Assembly: GCA_028715725.1 (NCBI GenBank)
Contig: JAQURG010000010.1
Location: 1-64,000 of the forward strand
Length of the DNA: 64,000 nt
Direction of reading: 5' to 3'
DNA from: Methylococcales bacterium
GTDB taxonomy: Bacteria; Pseudomonadota; Gammaproteobacteria; Methylococcales; Methylomonadaceae
Shown here: positions 42,101 to 51,112 of the stretch, piece after piece
How positions within the stretch are numbered: position 1 is the first letter of the stretch
Layout: each line of letters begins with the position of its first letter
Made by a program: the position numbers and the translations under genes
The notes under the pieces: generated by a model
Database searches by the model: none
What the model was told of the DNA's origin: nothing
What the model saw: the letters and a program-made list of their open reading frames with translations, nothing else

Positions 42101-42667
42101 GGCCAGCAGTTGATCAGGCGTTTTATAGTCGGCGGTTAATACAGCGGCTTCCCAGGCCGAACGGCTATAAAGCTGCTGCCGCCAAAAATCATCTGCACAA
42201 GCCTGTTTAATTGCCGCCAGGTCGTCGGTCAACTCAGCATCGAATAATTGCCCGCTTTCCAGTGCATGTTCCCGCAAGACGCGCTGGCAAAAGCCATGTA
42301 TGGTAAAAATCCCGGCCTGATCGATATTCAGCAGCGCCAGGGCCAGACGTTGTTTGACCCGTTCCGGTTCAATGCTGAGATTATTCAACCAGTCGATGAC
42401 AGAGCTGTCCACCTTATCTGTCTGTCCATTCAAAGCCCTCTTGGCTTCGGCCAGCCGACTGCGTATACGGTCCTTAAGTTCTTCGGTTGCCGCCTTCGTA
42501 AAAGTGACGATCAGCGCCTTATCAATCGCGAGGCCTTGTTCAACCACAAAGCGTAAAACCAGCATCGCTATCGCATAGGTTTTTCCGGTTCCGGCGCTGG
42601 CTTCGATCAGGTTTACCCCTCTCAGCAACTCTGTCTGCACCGGATCAAAATGCCTGGTTTCCATCAA
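39134..42667 (-). CDS. recB: Exodeoxyribonuclease V subunit beta (RecB)
   Basis: [24 protein letters not shown]...[16 protein letters not shown]...[23 protein letters not shown]...[10 protein letters not shown] nuclease motif. Confidence 0.95.
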   Translation of the reverse strand: [1177 protein letters not shown]

Positions 42668-42689
42668 TGAACTCTTCGTTAATTATCTG

Positions 42690-42922
42690 ATTTTTATAAA
42701 GATACAGAGGTGCGTTAAAACCGAGGAGATTGCCGTCAAAATAATCGTTGCCAATGAGGTAGACACGGCCATCAGCATGACCTATTCAGTAGGAAAGCCC
42801 TGCGTTGAAAACAAAAATACCAGTGCCGGTACAATAACCAGTCCGCCGCCTATGCCGAAAAGTCCGGCCAACAGTCCGGCGACGATACCCAATAAAATAC
42901 TTGCCGAAAAAATTTCTACCAC
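42690..42922 (-). pseudogene. TauE/SafE (TSUP) transporter N-terminal remnant with in-frame stop
   Basis: Reverse-strand VVEIFSASILLGIVAGLLAGLFGIGGGLVIVPALVFLFSTQGFPTE*VMLMAVSTSLATIILTAISSVLTHL; truncated immediately before recB. Confidence 0.8.
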
Positions 42923-43021
42923 AAAACCCTTCTTTTTGTAACCACTTATGCTGATTCGATAGAAGAAACAGGCATCTATTTATGCCGCTTTTACCATTAA
43001 GCTTGTGATATTCTAATCGCA

Positions 43022-44278
43022 ATGCAACCATCTTATCCTAAGTTAATGGAAATATACCTTGTAGGCGGCGCTGTTCGCGACAAATTACTTAATTTTCCGG
43101 TTCAGGAGCAGGACTGGGTAGTGCTGGGCGAAACGCCTGAATCAATGGTAAAGCAGGGCTTTAGACCTGTCGGCAAGGATTTTCCTGTATTTCTGCATCC
43201 GCAAAGCCATGAAGAATACGCCCTGGCCAGAACCGAAAGAAAAACCGCGCCCGGCTATAAAGGCTTTGTAATCCATGCAGCGCCCGATGTCAGCCTGGAG
43301 CAGGATTTAATGCGCCGGGATTTAACTATCAATGCGATGGTAATGACTCCTGATGGAAAACTGGTTGATCCCTACAACGGAAAACAGGACCTTGAAAACC
43401 GGATCTTCCGTCATATTTCACCGGCCTTTGCCGAAGACCCGGTGCGTATTTTGCGCGTAGCGCGTTTTGCTGCACGCTATCGGCATCTCGGCTTCAAAGT
43501 GGCGGAAGAAACCAGGGCACTGATGCAGGCTATGGTGGAAGCCGGAGAAGTGGATTTTCTTGTCCCTGAGCGCGTATGGGCGGAATTGTTTAAAGCGCTT
43601 GGCGAACAGTCGCCATCGGCTTTTTTCTTTACCTTAAAAGATTGCGCTGCATTGGAAAAAGTCTTCCCTGAAATAAACCGTTTATTCGGTGTGCCGCAAC
43701 CGGAGCAATATCACCCGGAAATCGATACCGGTTTGCATACTATGCTCTGTCTGGAAAAGGCGGCTCTTCTATCGGCTCGTCCTGAAGTCAGATTTGCGGC
43801 GCTCGTTCATGATCTCGGCAAAGCTTTATCGCCGGAAGAGCACTGGCCGCATCACTATAACCATGAAAAAAAAGGCCTGCCGGTACTGGAACAATTATGC
43901 GCCCGTCTTCGTGTGCCTAACGTCTTTAAAACACTGGCTATTCAGGTCATGCAATATCACACTCATTGTCATCGGGCTTTTGAATTACGCGCTTCAACAT
44001 TGACCGATGTGTTAGCCGCATTAGGCGCATTTAAACCCCGGAATACGCTGGATGAGTTTTTACTGGCCTGCGAGGCGGATGCCAAAGGCCGCACCGGCTT
44101 CGAACAGATTCCTTACCCTCAGGCCGAAATGTTCAGGCTGGCGGCTAAAGCGGCAGCCAGTGTGGATACCTCCGCTATTTTGAACAGCGGACTTCAAGGC
44201 GAGAAAATAGGTGAAGCCATTCGCCGCCTGCGCGTTAAAGCCGTTGCTAACGTTATCAACGACTACAAAAAAATGTAA
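43022..44278 (+). CDS. cca: Multifunctional CCA tRNA nucleotidyltransferase/phosphohydrolase
   Basis: MEIYLVGGAVRDKLLNFPVQEQDWVVLGETPESM...RRDLTINAM...HDLGKALSPEEHWPHHYNHE (HD domain). Likely start 43049. Confidence 0.96.
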   Translation: MQPSYPKLMEIYLVGGAVRDKLLNFPVQEQDWVVLGETPESMVKQGFRPVGKDFPVFLHPQSHEEYALARTERKTAPGYKGFVIHAAPDVSLEQDLMRRDLTINAMVMTPDGKLVDPYNGKQDLENRIFRHISPAFAEDPVRILRVARFAARYRHLGFKVAEETRALMQAMVEAGEVDFLVPERVWAELFKALGEQSPSAFFFTLKDCAALEKVFPEINRLFGVPQPEQYHPEIDTGLHTMLCLEKAALLSARPEVRFAALVHDLGKALSPEEHWPHHYNHEKKGLPVLEQLCARLRVPNVFKTLAIQVMQYHTHCHRAFELRASTLTDVLAALGAFKPRNTLDEFLLACEADAKGRTGFEQIPYPQAEMFRLAAKAAASVDTSAILNSGLQGEKIGEAIRRLRVKAVANVINDYKKM

Positions 44279-44317
44279 AATGATCCTTCTTCTTTAACCA
44301 GACCTGGACCTGATCTT

Positions 44318-44800
44318 ATGCCATCCTTTGACATTATTTCCGAATTTGACCCCCATGAAGTTAAAAATGCTATCGATCAGTCCAATAAAGAAGTTTCCAC
44401 CCGCTTTGATTTCAAAGGGTCAGATTCGAGCTTTGAATTGACTGACGACAAACTGGTCATGATTTCTGAATCAACGTTTCAGTTACAACAGATGTTCAGC
44501 ATTGTCTGCTCCAAACTCAGCCGGCGCGGCATTGATATTGCCTGTATGGAAGTAGGCGACGCCAAAGGCAGCGGTAAAATGGTGCGCCAGGAAATCACGC
44601 TTAAACAGGGCCTGGATTCGTTGTTAGCCAAAAAAATCGTCAAATTAATTAAAGACAAAAAGCTGAAAGTGCAGGCGGCAATCCAGGGAGATAAAGTCAG
44701 AGTGACCGGAAAAAAGCGCGATGACCTGCAAGAGGTCATCCAGATGCTAAAGGACGAGAAGCTGGAAATGCCGCTGCAATATGATAATTTCAGGGATTAA
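44318..44800 (+). CDS. yajQ: YajQ family nucleotide-binding (cyclic-di-GMP-binding) protein
   Basis: MPSFDIISEFDPHEVKNAIDQSNKEVSTRFDFKGSDSSFEL. Confidence 0.97.
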   Translation: MPSFDIISEFDPHEVKNAIDQSNKEVSTRFDFKGSDSSFELTDDKLVMISESTFQLQQMFSIVCSKLSRRGIDIACMEVGDAKGSGKMVRQEITLKQGLDSLLAKKIVKLIKDKKLKVQAAIQGDKVRVTGKKRDDLQEVIQMLKDEKLEMPLQYDNFRD

Positions 44801-44883
44801 TTGCTTAAATACGACAAGGCGGATATGACGGCCAATCAATTTTGTTGCAATATGATAACTTCAGAGATTAATTACTTAAATAC
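44775..44883 (+). repeat. Imperfect direct repeat duplicating the 3' end of yajQ
   Basis: 38-bp copies at 44775-44812 and 44846-44883 (tgcaatatgataa[t/c]ttcag[g/a]gattaatt[g/a]cttaaatac), 3 mismatches, period 71 bp. Confidence 0.9.
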
Positions 44884-44999
44884 CATCCAGCCATAAAAAA
44901 ACGGGAATGGCATGCCTTAATAATCCAACTTGTCCGGCATTAGTTATCCTGACGCCGGGCTTCCTCAATAACCCAATTTTATATAAGCGGTAACAGGCA

Positions 45000-45486
45000 C
45001 CGGCTTTCGCCTGAAGGGTTCGCGCCAATGGTTCCAGTCAGGATTTTTAAATAGCCCGGGCTTTGAATAGTCGCCAGTTTTTGCCGCGCTTTTTGCAAGC
45101 GTTCGGTCACTTTCATGCTGTTGTGTAACGGGGCATGGCGGTCATCCTGCAAAAAAGCTTCCAGGTCATCAATATGACGTTGCCATAATGCTGAATCACG
45201 GCGTGGTTTTGTTTCCAGCCGTTCCGGTTACCCATCCAAGCCAGCAGATTTTGCCGGGTAAACACCTCACGCACGTCAGGATGATTGACATTTTTGCCCT
45301 GATAATGCCCGTCGGCCATGATATGCAAAAATAAGCCCCGAAAACAGTACCCCCGGCAATGCCCAGTTCTACACCGAATAACGAAATCCGCCCCAGCGCC
45401 AGGCCGGTGGAAATGACCAGGCTGATAATCAATAAGGCGTGCGGGACGGAATTTTGGTCAATAAAAAGTTCAAAAAGCCATTGCAT
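45000..45486 (-). pseudogene. Degenerate region: truncated AspT/YidE-like transporter N-terminus fused to an unidentified frameshifted coding remnant
   Basis: MQWLFELFIDQNSVPHALLIISLVISTGLALGRISLFGVELGIAGGTVFGAYF, then GHYQGKNVNHPDVREVFTRQNLLAWMGNRNGWKQNHAVIQHYG / WQRHIDDLEAFLQDDRHAPLHNSMKVTERLQKARQKLATIQ in shifting frames. Confidence 0.55.
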
Positions 45487-45655
45487 AATAATGAATAAGA
45501 AATTAAAAATTACGGAGTATCATCAAGTCTCGCAGACAAGCCGAAATGGACTATTTGCCAAATTCAGAGCCTGCTCAAGCCGCGATTCTTTACAATAAGA
45601 TCGTAACGGTTGTTATCAATAAAGTCTGTCTTTAGCTTTCTTTTGACGTTGATTT

Positions 45656-47026
45656 TCAAATTCCGTCAATGGCGACTGTTTTAATATTAACGAATTCGCG
45701 AATGCCTTCAGCGGCCAGTTCCCGCCCGTATCCTGATGCCTTGATTCCGCCAAAGGGCAGTCGTGGGTCAGAAGCCACAATATTATTGATAAAGGTGCAG
45801 CCTGCCTCAATAAGATTTATAGCCTGTTCAATTTCGTTTTTATCACGGGTAAAAACGGCTGAACCCAACCCGAAGCGGGTATTGTTTGCCAAAGCAATAG
45901 CTTCTTCGAAACTTTTTACTCTGAACAGGCAGGCAACCGGGCCGAATAATTCATCCTGCGCAGCAGGTGCATTCCAGGGTATGTTTTCCAGGATGCCGGG
46001 CTTATAAAAATATCCGGGGCCGGCAATGGCCTCCGCTCCCATTACTCGTATGGCGCTTTTTTTAATGGAATCCTCGACTTGAAGGTTCAGGTCATCACGG
46101 GTTTTTGCTGTGGCCAATGGACCAATATCGGTCGCTTCATCCATAGGGTCTCCCACTTTAAGTGCTGCAAATTTTTGTTTCAGTGCGGAGCGGAAATCAT
46201 CATAAATTGCCGCGTGGATGATAAATCGTTTGGCGGCAATGCAGGATTGGCCATTATTTTGAATACGCGCCCGTGTTGCTTTTTGAACAGCGTCATCCAG
46301 ATCGGCTGAAGGCATAACGATAAAAGGATCGCTGCCGCCCAGTTCCAGCACGGTTTTTTTAATTTGCGAGCCTGCGATACCGGCTACAGTGGCGCCTGCT
46401 TTTTCGGAGCCGGTTAAAGTGACTGCCTTGACGCGATTGTCGCTCAGAATTTTTTCGACCTTATCTGAACCGATTAACAAAGTTTGAAATACACCGTCTG
46501 TAAAACCTGCCTGCCTGAAAATCTCTTCAATAGCCAATGCAGCCTGCGGCACATTGGAGGCGTGCTTTAACAGCGCGGTATTTCCGGCCATTAACGCCGG
46601 GACTGCAAAGCGGAAGACCTGCCAGAACGGAAAATTCCACGGCATAATAGCCAGGATAGGGCCTAATGGATGATAGCGGACAAATGACTTCAAGCTGTTC
46701 GTTTTGATATCTTGATCTGCCAGAAACAGGTGGGCATTTTCAGCATAGTAACGGCACGCCACAGCGCATTTTCTGATTTCCTCCTGCGCCGCCTGATAAG
46801 TTTTTCCCATCTCAAGTGTCAGGATTTTGGCGAATTTGTTTTGATCGGAGTCAAGAATTTTAGCGACAGCTTCCATTTTTTCTGACCCCTGATCAAAAGT
46901 CAGGGATTTTTGAAACGTAAAAGCTTGTACAGATCGGCCTAGTATGTCATTTATTTCTGCGTCACTGTGCTCACTATATTCTTTCAGAATTTCTTCGTTT
47001 GCAGGATTAATGCTTCTTATCGTCAT
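45656..47026 (-). CDS. NAD(P)-dependent succinate-semialdehyde dehydrogenase-like aldehyde dehydrogenase
   Basis: SINPANEEILKEYSEHSDAEI...LGPILAIMPWNFPFWQVFRF...VTLTGSEKAGATVA...VLELGGSDPFIV...NNGQSCIAAKRFI. Confidence 0.92.
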   Translation of the reverse strand: MTIRSINPANEEILKEYSEHSDAEINDILGRSVQAFTFQKSLTFDQGSEKMEAVAKILDSDQNKFAKILTLEMGKTYQAAQEEIRKCAVACRYYAENAHLFLADQDIKTNSLKSFVRYHPLGPILAIMPWNFPFWQVFRFAVPALMAGNTALLKHASNVPQAALAIEEIFRQAGFTDGVFQTLLIGSDKVEKILSDNRVKAVTLTGSEKAGATVAGIAGSQIKKTVLELGGSDPFIVMPSADLDDAVQKATRARIQNNGQSCIAAKRFIIHAAIYDDFRSALKQKFAALKVGDPMDEATDIGPLATAKTRDDLNLQVEDSIKKSAIRVMGAEAIAGPGYFYKPGILENIPWNAPAAQDELFGPVACLFRVKSFEEAIALANNTRFGLGSAVFTRDKNEIEQAINLIEAGCTFINNIVASDPRLPFGGIKASGYGRELAAEGIREFVNIKTVAIDGI

Positions 47027-47326
47027 GTCGGTACCTCTTTTCTCAAGTTCAGGGAGGGTATCGTCATTTACTATGACTACTGCTGAATTCGCCGTAAGTC
47101 AATACTACCGCGATTCCGGTAAACAATTACATTATGATAGATGGGCCAAACAGACTGATCGTCTGCCTGAAATTTATTCAGGATGGCTATGCAGCCTGTT
47201 CAATCGGGTCATTAATTCACACAGTGCGGCCGATTTACAGTATTATTGCCCACCAAAACGAGCATGGCAGGCCCGCTATCAAGCCTTCCAATTAGTAACT
47301 TAACATAAGACAAGGTTTTTCACCTC

Positions 47327-48310
47327 ATGGAATATAAAGCTAGCGTTAATAAATTGACTCAGCCCCTGGTAAAACTTCTCATTGATAATAGAGATAAACT
47401 ACGCATTGATGTGAAAACTCTGGAAAACGGCTGCACGATTATTGATGCGGGTATTAAGGCGCCGGGCGGTCTGGAAGCGGGACGTATTATCGCTGAAATC
47501 TGTTTGGGCGGCATGGGTACGGTCACTCTCAGCCACAGCTCTTACACCAATAATTGGCCGCTGTCAGTGAATGTGCATACAGGAAATCCGGTACTGGCCT
47601 GTTTGGGCAGCCAATATGCCGGATGGAGTTTATCGCATGAGAAATATTACGCACTGGGTTCGGGGCCTGCAAGGGCAATGGCCACCAAGTTAAAAGAGGG
47701 CAGGCAAGAACCGGTTGAAGAGCTGTATAAGGAATTGGGCTATCAGGACGAGGCCAATTCCACCGTGTTAGTGATTGAAAATGACGCTATTCCGCCTTTA
47801 GCTATTGTTGAAAAAGTCGCCGCAGCCTGTAAGGTTGATCCGTCAAAATTGACCATTATTGTTACTCCGACCAGCAGTCTGGCGGGCGGCATGCAAGTGG
47901 TGGCGCGTGTGCTGGAAGTAGCGATGCATAAAGCCCACGCTTTGCATTTTCCATTGGAAAATATTGTTGACGGCAGCGGCAGTGCGCCTGTATGCCCGCC
48001 GCATCCCAACTTTGTTAAAGCCATGGGACGAACTAATGATGCTATTTTATTTGCCGGGCAAGTACATTTATTTGTAAAAGGCAGCGATGAAGCGGCTGAA
48101 GAACTGGCTAGGGAATTGCCCAGTTCAACATCCAAAGATTATGGCAAACCGTTTGCTGAAATCTTTAAGCAGTATGAATACGACTTCTTTAAAATTGATT
48201 CCATGTTGTTCAGTCCGGCCAGCGTGATTGTGACAGCCGTGGAATCAGGCAAAAGTTTCCGCGCCGGACAATTGGATAATGCCTTGTTAGATCAGTCATT
48301 CGGGGCATAA
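47327..48310 (+). CDS. mch: Methenyltetrahydromethanopterin cyclohydrolase
   Basis: [35 protein letters not shown]...[20 protein letters not shown]...[11 protein letters not shown]...[37 protein letters not shown]. Confidence 0.98.
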   Translation: MEYKASVNKLTQPLVKLLIDNRDKLRIDVKTLENGCTIIDAGIKAPGGLEAGRIIAEICLGGMGTVTLSHSSYTNNWPLSVNVHTGNPVLACLGSQYAGWSLSHEKYYALGSGPARAMATKLKEGRQEPVEELYKELGYQDEANSTVLVIENDAIPPLAIVEKVAAACKVDPSKLTIIVTPTSSLAGGMQVVARVLEVAMHKAHALHFPLENIVDGSGSAPVCPPHPNFVKAMGRTNDAILFAGQVHLFVKGSDEAAEELARELPSSTSKDYGKPFAEIFKQYEYDFFKIDSMLFSPASVIVTAVESGKSFRAGQLDNALLDQSFGA

Positions 48311-48320
48311 AGACAAGGTA

Positions 48321-48671
48321 ATGCTTTATTACATTCTGAAGTTTTCTATCTCCGCGTTAATTATTGTATTGGTTTCGGAAATTGCCAAGCGAAGTAGCGG
48401 GTTTGCAGCACTTATCGCTTCTTTACCGCTTACTTCATTGCTGGCGATTATCTGGTTGTACATTGATGGCGCAGAATTAACACAAATCGCCGGGCTTTCC
48501 GGCCAGATTTTTTGGTTGGTATTGCCTTCGCTGGTATTTTTTTTAGTTTTGCCCCTGCTGCTTAAACAGGGCTTGGATTTTTGGTCCAGCCTTGGACTTT
48601 CGGCGACAATTACTATCACCTGTTACTTTGCATTGTTGCCGTTGCTACGCCGGCTTGGAGTACAGCTATAA
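48321..48671 (+). CDS. DUF3147-like small membrane protein
   Basis: ISALIIVLVSEIAKRSSGFAALIASLPLTSLLAIIWLYID; between mch and the ATP-grasp gene. Confidence 0.75.
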   Translation: MLYYILKFSISALIIVLVSEIAKRSSGFAALIASLPLTSLLAIIWLYIDGAELTQIAGLSGQIFWLVLPSLVFFLVLPLLLKQGLDFWSSLGLSATITITCYFALLPLLRRLGVQL

Positions 48672-48673
48672 GC

Positions 48674-49567
48674 ATGGGTCGTATTGTTATTTTTACCGAT
48701 GATCCTGGCTGGCACGGAAAACAATTACGCCAGGCTTTTGCCAGCCTGGGTTACAGCAGCGACTATGTTTCGTTGACAGAATGCGGATTTAATATTAAAC
48801 CCGGACAACAACCGCTGGTTATTCCGGGCTTTGAACAAGCACTGCCGGATGCGGCTTTTGTTCGCGGCGTTCCCGGCGGGTCGCTTGAAGAGGTTGTGTT
48901 GTATCTGGGTATTCTTCATGCCCTAAAGGCGATGAATATTCCTGTATATAATGATGGTCATGCTGTAGAGCGTAGTGTTGACAAAGGCATGACCAGTTTT
49001 TTGCTGTACCATGCCGGATTACCTACGCCATTGACATGGGTACTACGAAACAGGGACGATGCCTTAGCCATTGCAGAAGTTGAATTAAATAAAGGTCATC
49101 TTTTGATAAGCAAGCCTCTATTCGGCTCGCAAGGCGAAGGCATACGGCGTATCGAAAAAACAACGGATTTATTCTGGTTGACCCATAGTCATGGTGTTTA
49201 TTATCTGCAACGCTTTGTGCATTGTTCCGGCGTCGGTTTTTCTGATCATCGGGTGTTTGTTATTAATGGCCGTGCAGTTGCCGCCATGCGCAGACGGGGA
49301 AAATCGTGGTTGAATAATGTGGCGCGAGGGGCGAGTTGTGAACAGATCGATCTGGAGCCCGAACTGGCCGAATTGGCTGTCAGGGCGACGGCGGCATTGG
49401 CGATGGACTATGCCGGCGTCGATATTATCCAGGATAAAGCCGGGCATTTTACAATTATTGAAGTGAACAGCATTCCTGCATGGAAAGGCCTGGAAAGTGT
49501 TTGCGATGTCAGCATTGCCGATTTATTAGCAAAAGATTTGATAACCCGACATATTAGGCCCTTATGA
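48674..49567 (+). CDS. RimK-like ATP-grasp protein (H4MPT-cluster orf5 type)
   Basis: MGRIVIFTDDPGWHGKQLRQAFASLGY..., LISKPLFGSQGEGIRRIE, DYAGVDIIQDKAGHFTIIEVNSIPAWKGLE; gene order in H4MPT cluster. Confidence 0.88.
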   Translation: MGRIVIFTDDPGWHGKQLRQAFASLGYSSDYVSLTECGFNIKPGQQPLVIPGFEQALPDAAFVRGVPGGSLEEVVLYLGILHALKAMNIPVYNDGHAVERSVDKGMTSFLLYHAGLPTPLTWVLRNRDDALAIAEVELNKGHLLISKPLFGSQGEGIRRIEKTTDLFWLTHSHGVYYLQRFVHCSGVGFSDHRVFVINGRAVAAMRRRGKSWLNNVARGASCEQIDLEPELAELAVRATAALAMDYAGVDIIQDKAGHFTIIEVNSIPAWKGLESVCDVSIADLLAKDLITRHIRPL

Positions 49568-50433
49568 TTTCTCCTCAACAGCTGAGTGACCTTTATCGCG
49601 AGGCCTGTGAAGTTGAATTACAGGCCTTTAAACCGGGTAATGTCAGCATATATTCCGACGGCCATGATATGACTGTGGCAGACTTCAGAATCAGCGCCGA
49701 GGTCAGCGCGGGTCCGCTGTGTAATCCTGATTATGGTTTGGGCGAAAAAATATTTTATGCTGTGAAGAGCACGCGCGAAGCCGTAGGTTGTAATACTAAT
49801 CTGGGAATTATCCTGTTGTGCGCGCCGTTAATACAGGCGATCAGTACTATCCATTCAAGCTTGACGCTAAGAGAGGCTTTAAGTCAGGTTCTGGCGACCA
49901 CAACTGTTGAAGATGCCGACTGGGTTTTCAAGGCTATTTTGCTCGCATCACCGGGTGGTTTGGGAAATTCTGACGATCAGGACGTAGCGGAAAAGCCATC
50001 GGTTTGCCTGACTGAGGCGATGAGGCTTGCCAGTGCAAAGGATCGCATTGCACTTCAATATGTTACAGATTACTCAGATATTTTTGATTTAGCGGTTTTA
50101 ATTCATTATAATGCCATGAGTAAATGGGGGAATCAGGGTTGGGCCGCGGTGTCAGTCTATGTTGACTTTTTACGTCAATTTCCTGATAGTCACATTGAAA
50201 GAAAATACAGCAATCAGCACTCTGAAATGATAGCTAGTAGGATGGCTCTGCTTAGTGAAGAGTTGTCCAAAACGAATAATCCTGAGTGTATTTTGCCATT
50301 ACTTTATAGCATGGACCAGGAGCTTAAATCCAAGGGTGTGAATCCGGGGACTACGGCGGATATAACTGTAGCAACGGTGTTGACTGTATTTTTAGAAGAT
50401 TTATTAATTACCTGTAATAAATCTTTGCAATAA
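49564..50433 (+). CDS. Triphosphoribosyl-dephospho-CoA synthase (CitG)-like protein of H4MPT cluster (orf7 type)
   Basis: [31 protein letters not shown]; overlaps upstream gene by 4 bp; canonical cluster position. Confidence 0.88.
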   Translation: MISPQQLSDLYREACEVELQAFKPGNVSIYSDGHDMTVADFRISAEVSAGPLCNPDYGLGEKIFYAVKSTREAVGCNTNLGIILLCAPLIQAISTIHSSLTLREALSQVLATTTVEDADWVFKAILLASPGGLGNSDDQDVAEKPSVCLTEAMRLASAKDRIALQYVTDYSDIFDLAVLIHYNAMSKWGNQGWAAVSVYVDFLRQFPDSHIERKYSNQHSEMIASRMALLSEELSKTNNPECILPLLYSMDQELKSKGVNPGTTADITVATVLTVFLEDLLITCNKSLQ

Positions 50434-50520
50434 GATTGTTAAAAACAATTAACGAGACACCAAAAGTGTCGATATTAGCTCAAATTTTTTCAACTTTTTC
50501 TTCACAGGAGAAAACAAGCA

Positions 50521-51035
50521 TGGCAAAAATCAATAAATTGTGCGTTGGCGAATCTTTAGTAGGCGAAGGCAATGAGGTTGCACACATCGACTTGATGGTT
50601 GGACCAAGAGGTTCAGCTGCTGAGTCTGCATTTGCAAATGCATTAACAAACAACAAAGACGGTTTTTCTACTCTGTTGGCTGTTGTTGCACCTAATCTGA
50701 TGGTTAAACCTGCAACCATTTTATTCAACAAAGTAACTATCAAAGGTTCAAAACAAGCTGTTCAAATGTTTGGTCCAGCTCAACGCGGCGTTGCTATGGC
50801 TGTTGCTGATTGTGTAGAAGACGGCACAATCCCTGCTGACGAAGCAGATGACTTATTCATTTCTGTTGGTGTATTCATTCACTGGCAAGCTGAAGACGAT
50901 GCCAAAATTGAAAAATTCAATTATGCAGCAACAAAAGAAGCTCTGAAACGCGCTATTGACGGATCACCAACAGCTAAAGAAGTTGTTGCTGCGAAAGCTA
51001 CAGCTAAACATCCGTTCGCTGTTAACAACGAATAA
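50521..51035 (+). CDS. fae: Formaldehyde-activating enzyme Fae
   Basis: [67 protein letters not shown]; aggag SD upstream. Confidence 0.99.
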
Positions 51036-51080
51036 GTTGTTAGCCGGGCGCATATAGAGCGCCTTGCTTCAGGTTGTTGA

Positions 51081-51110
51081 AAATACCCCGGCCTGCCGGG
51101 GTATTTTTTT
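51081..51110 (+). terminator. Rho-independent terminator after fae
   Basis: aaataccccggcctgccggggtattttttt. Confidence 0.85.
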
Positions 51111-51112
51111 GT

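Noticed and set aside
47073-47303. Short ORF (MTTAEFAVSQYYRDSGKQLHYDRWAKQTDRLPEIYSGW...) upstream of mch
   Set aside because: Could be real or a leader region; no family recognised and the track start (46944) runs into the ALDH gene, so not called as a feature.
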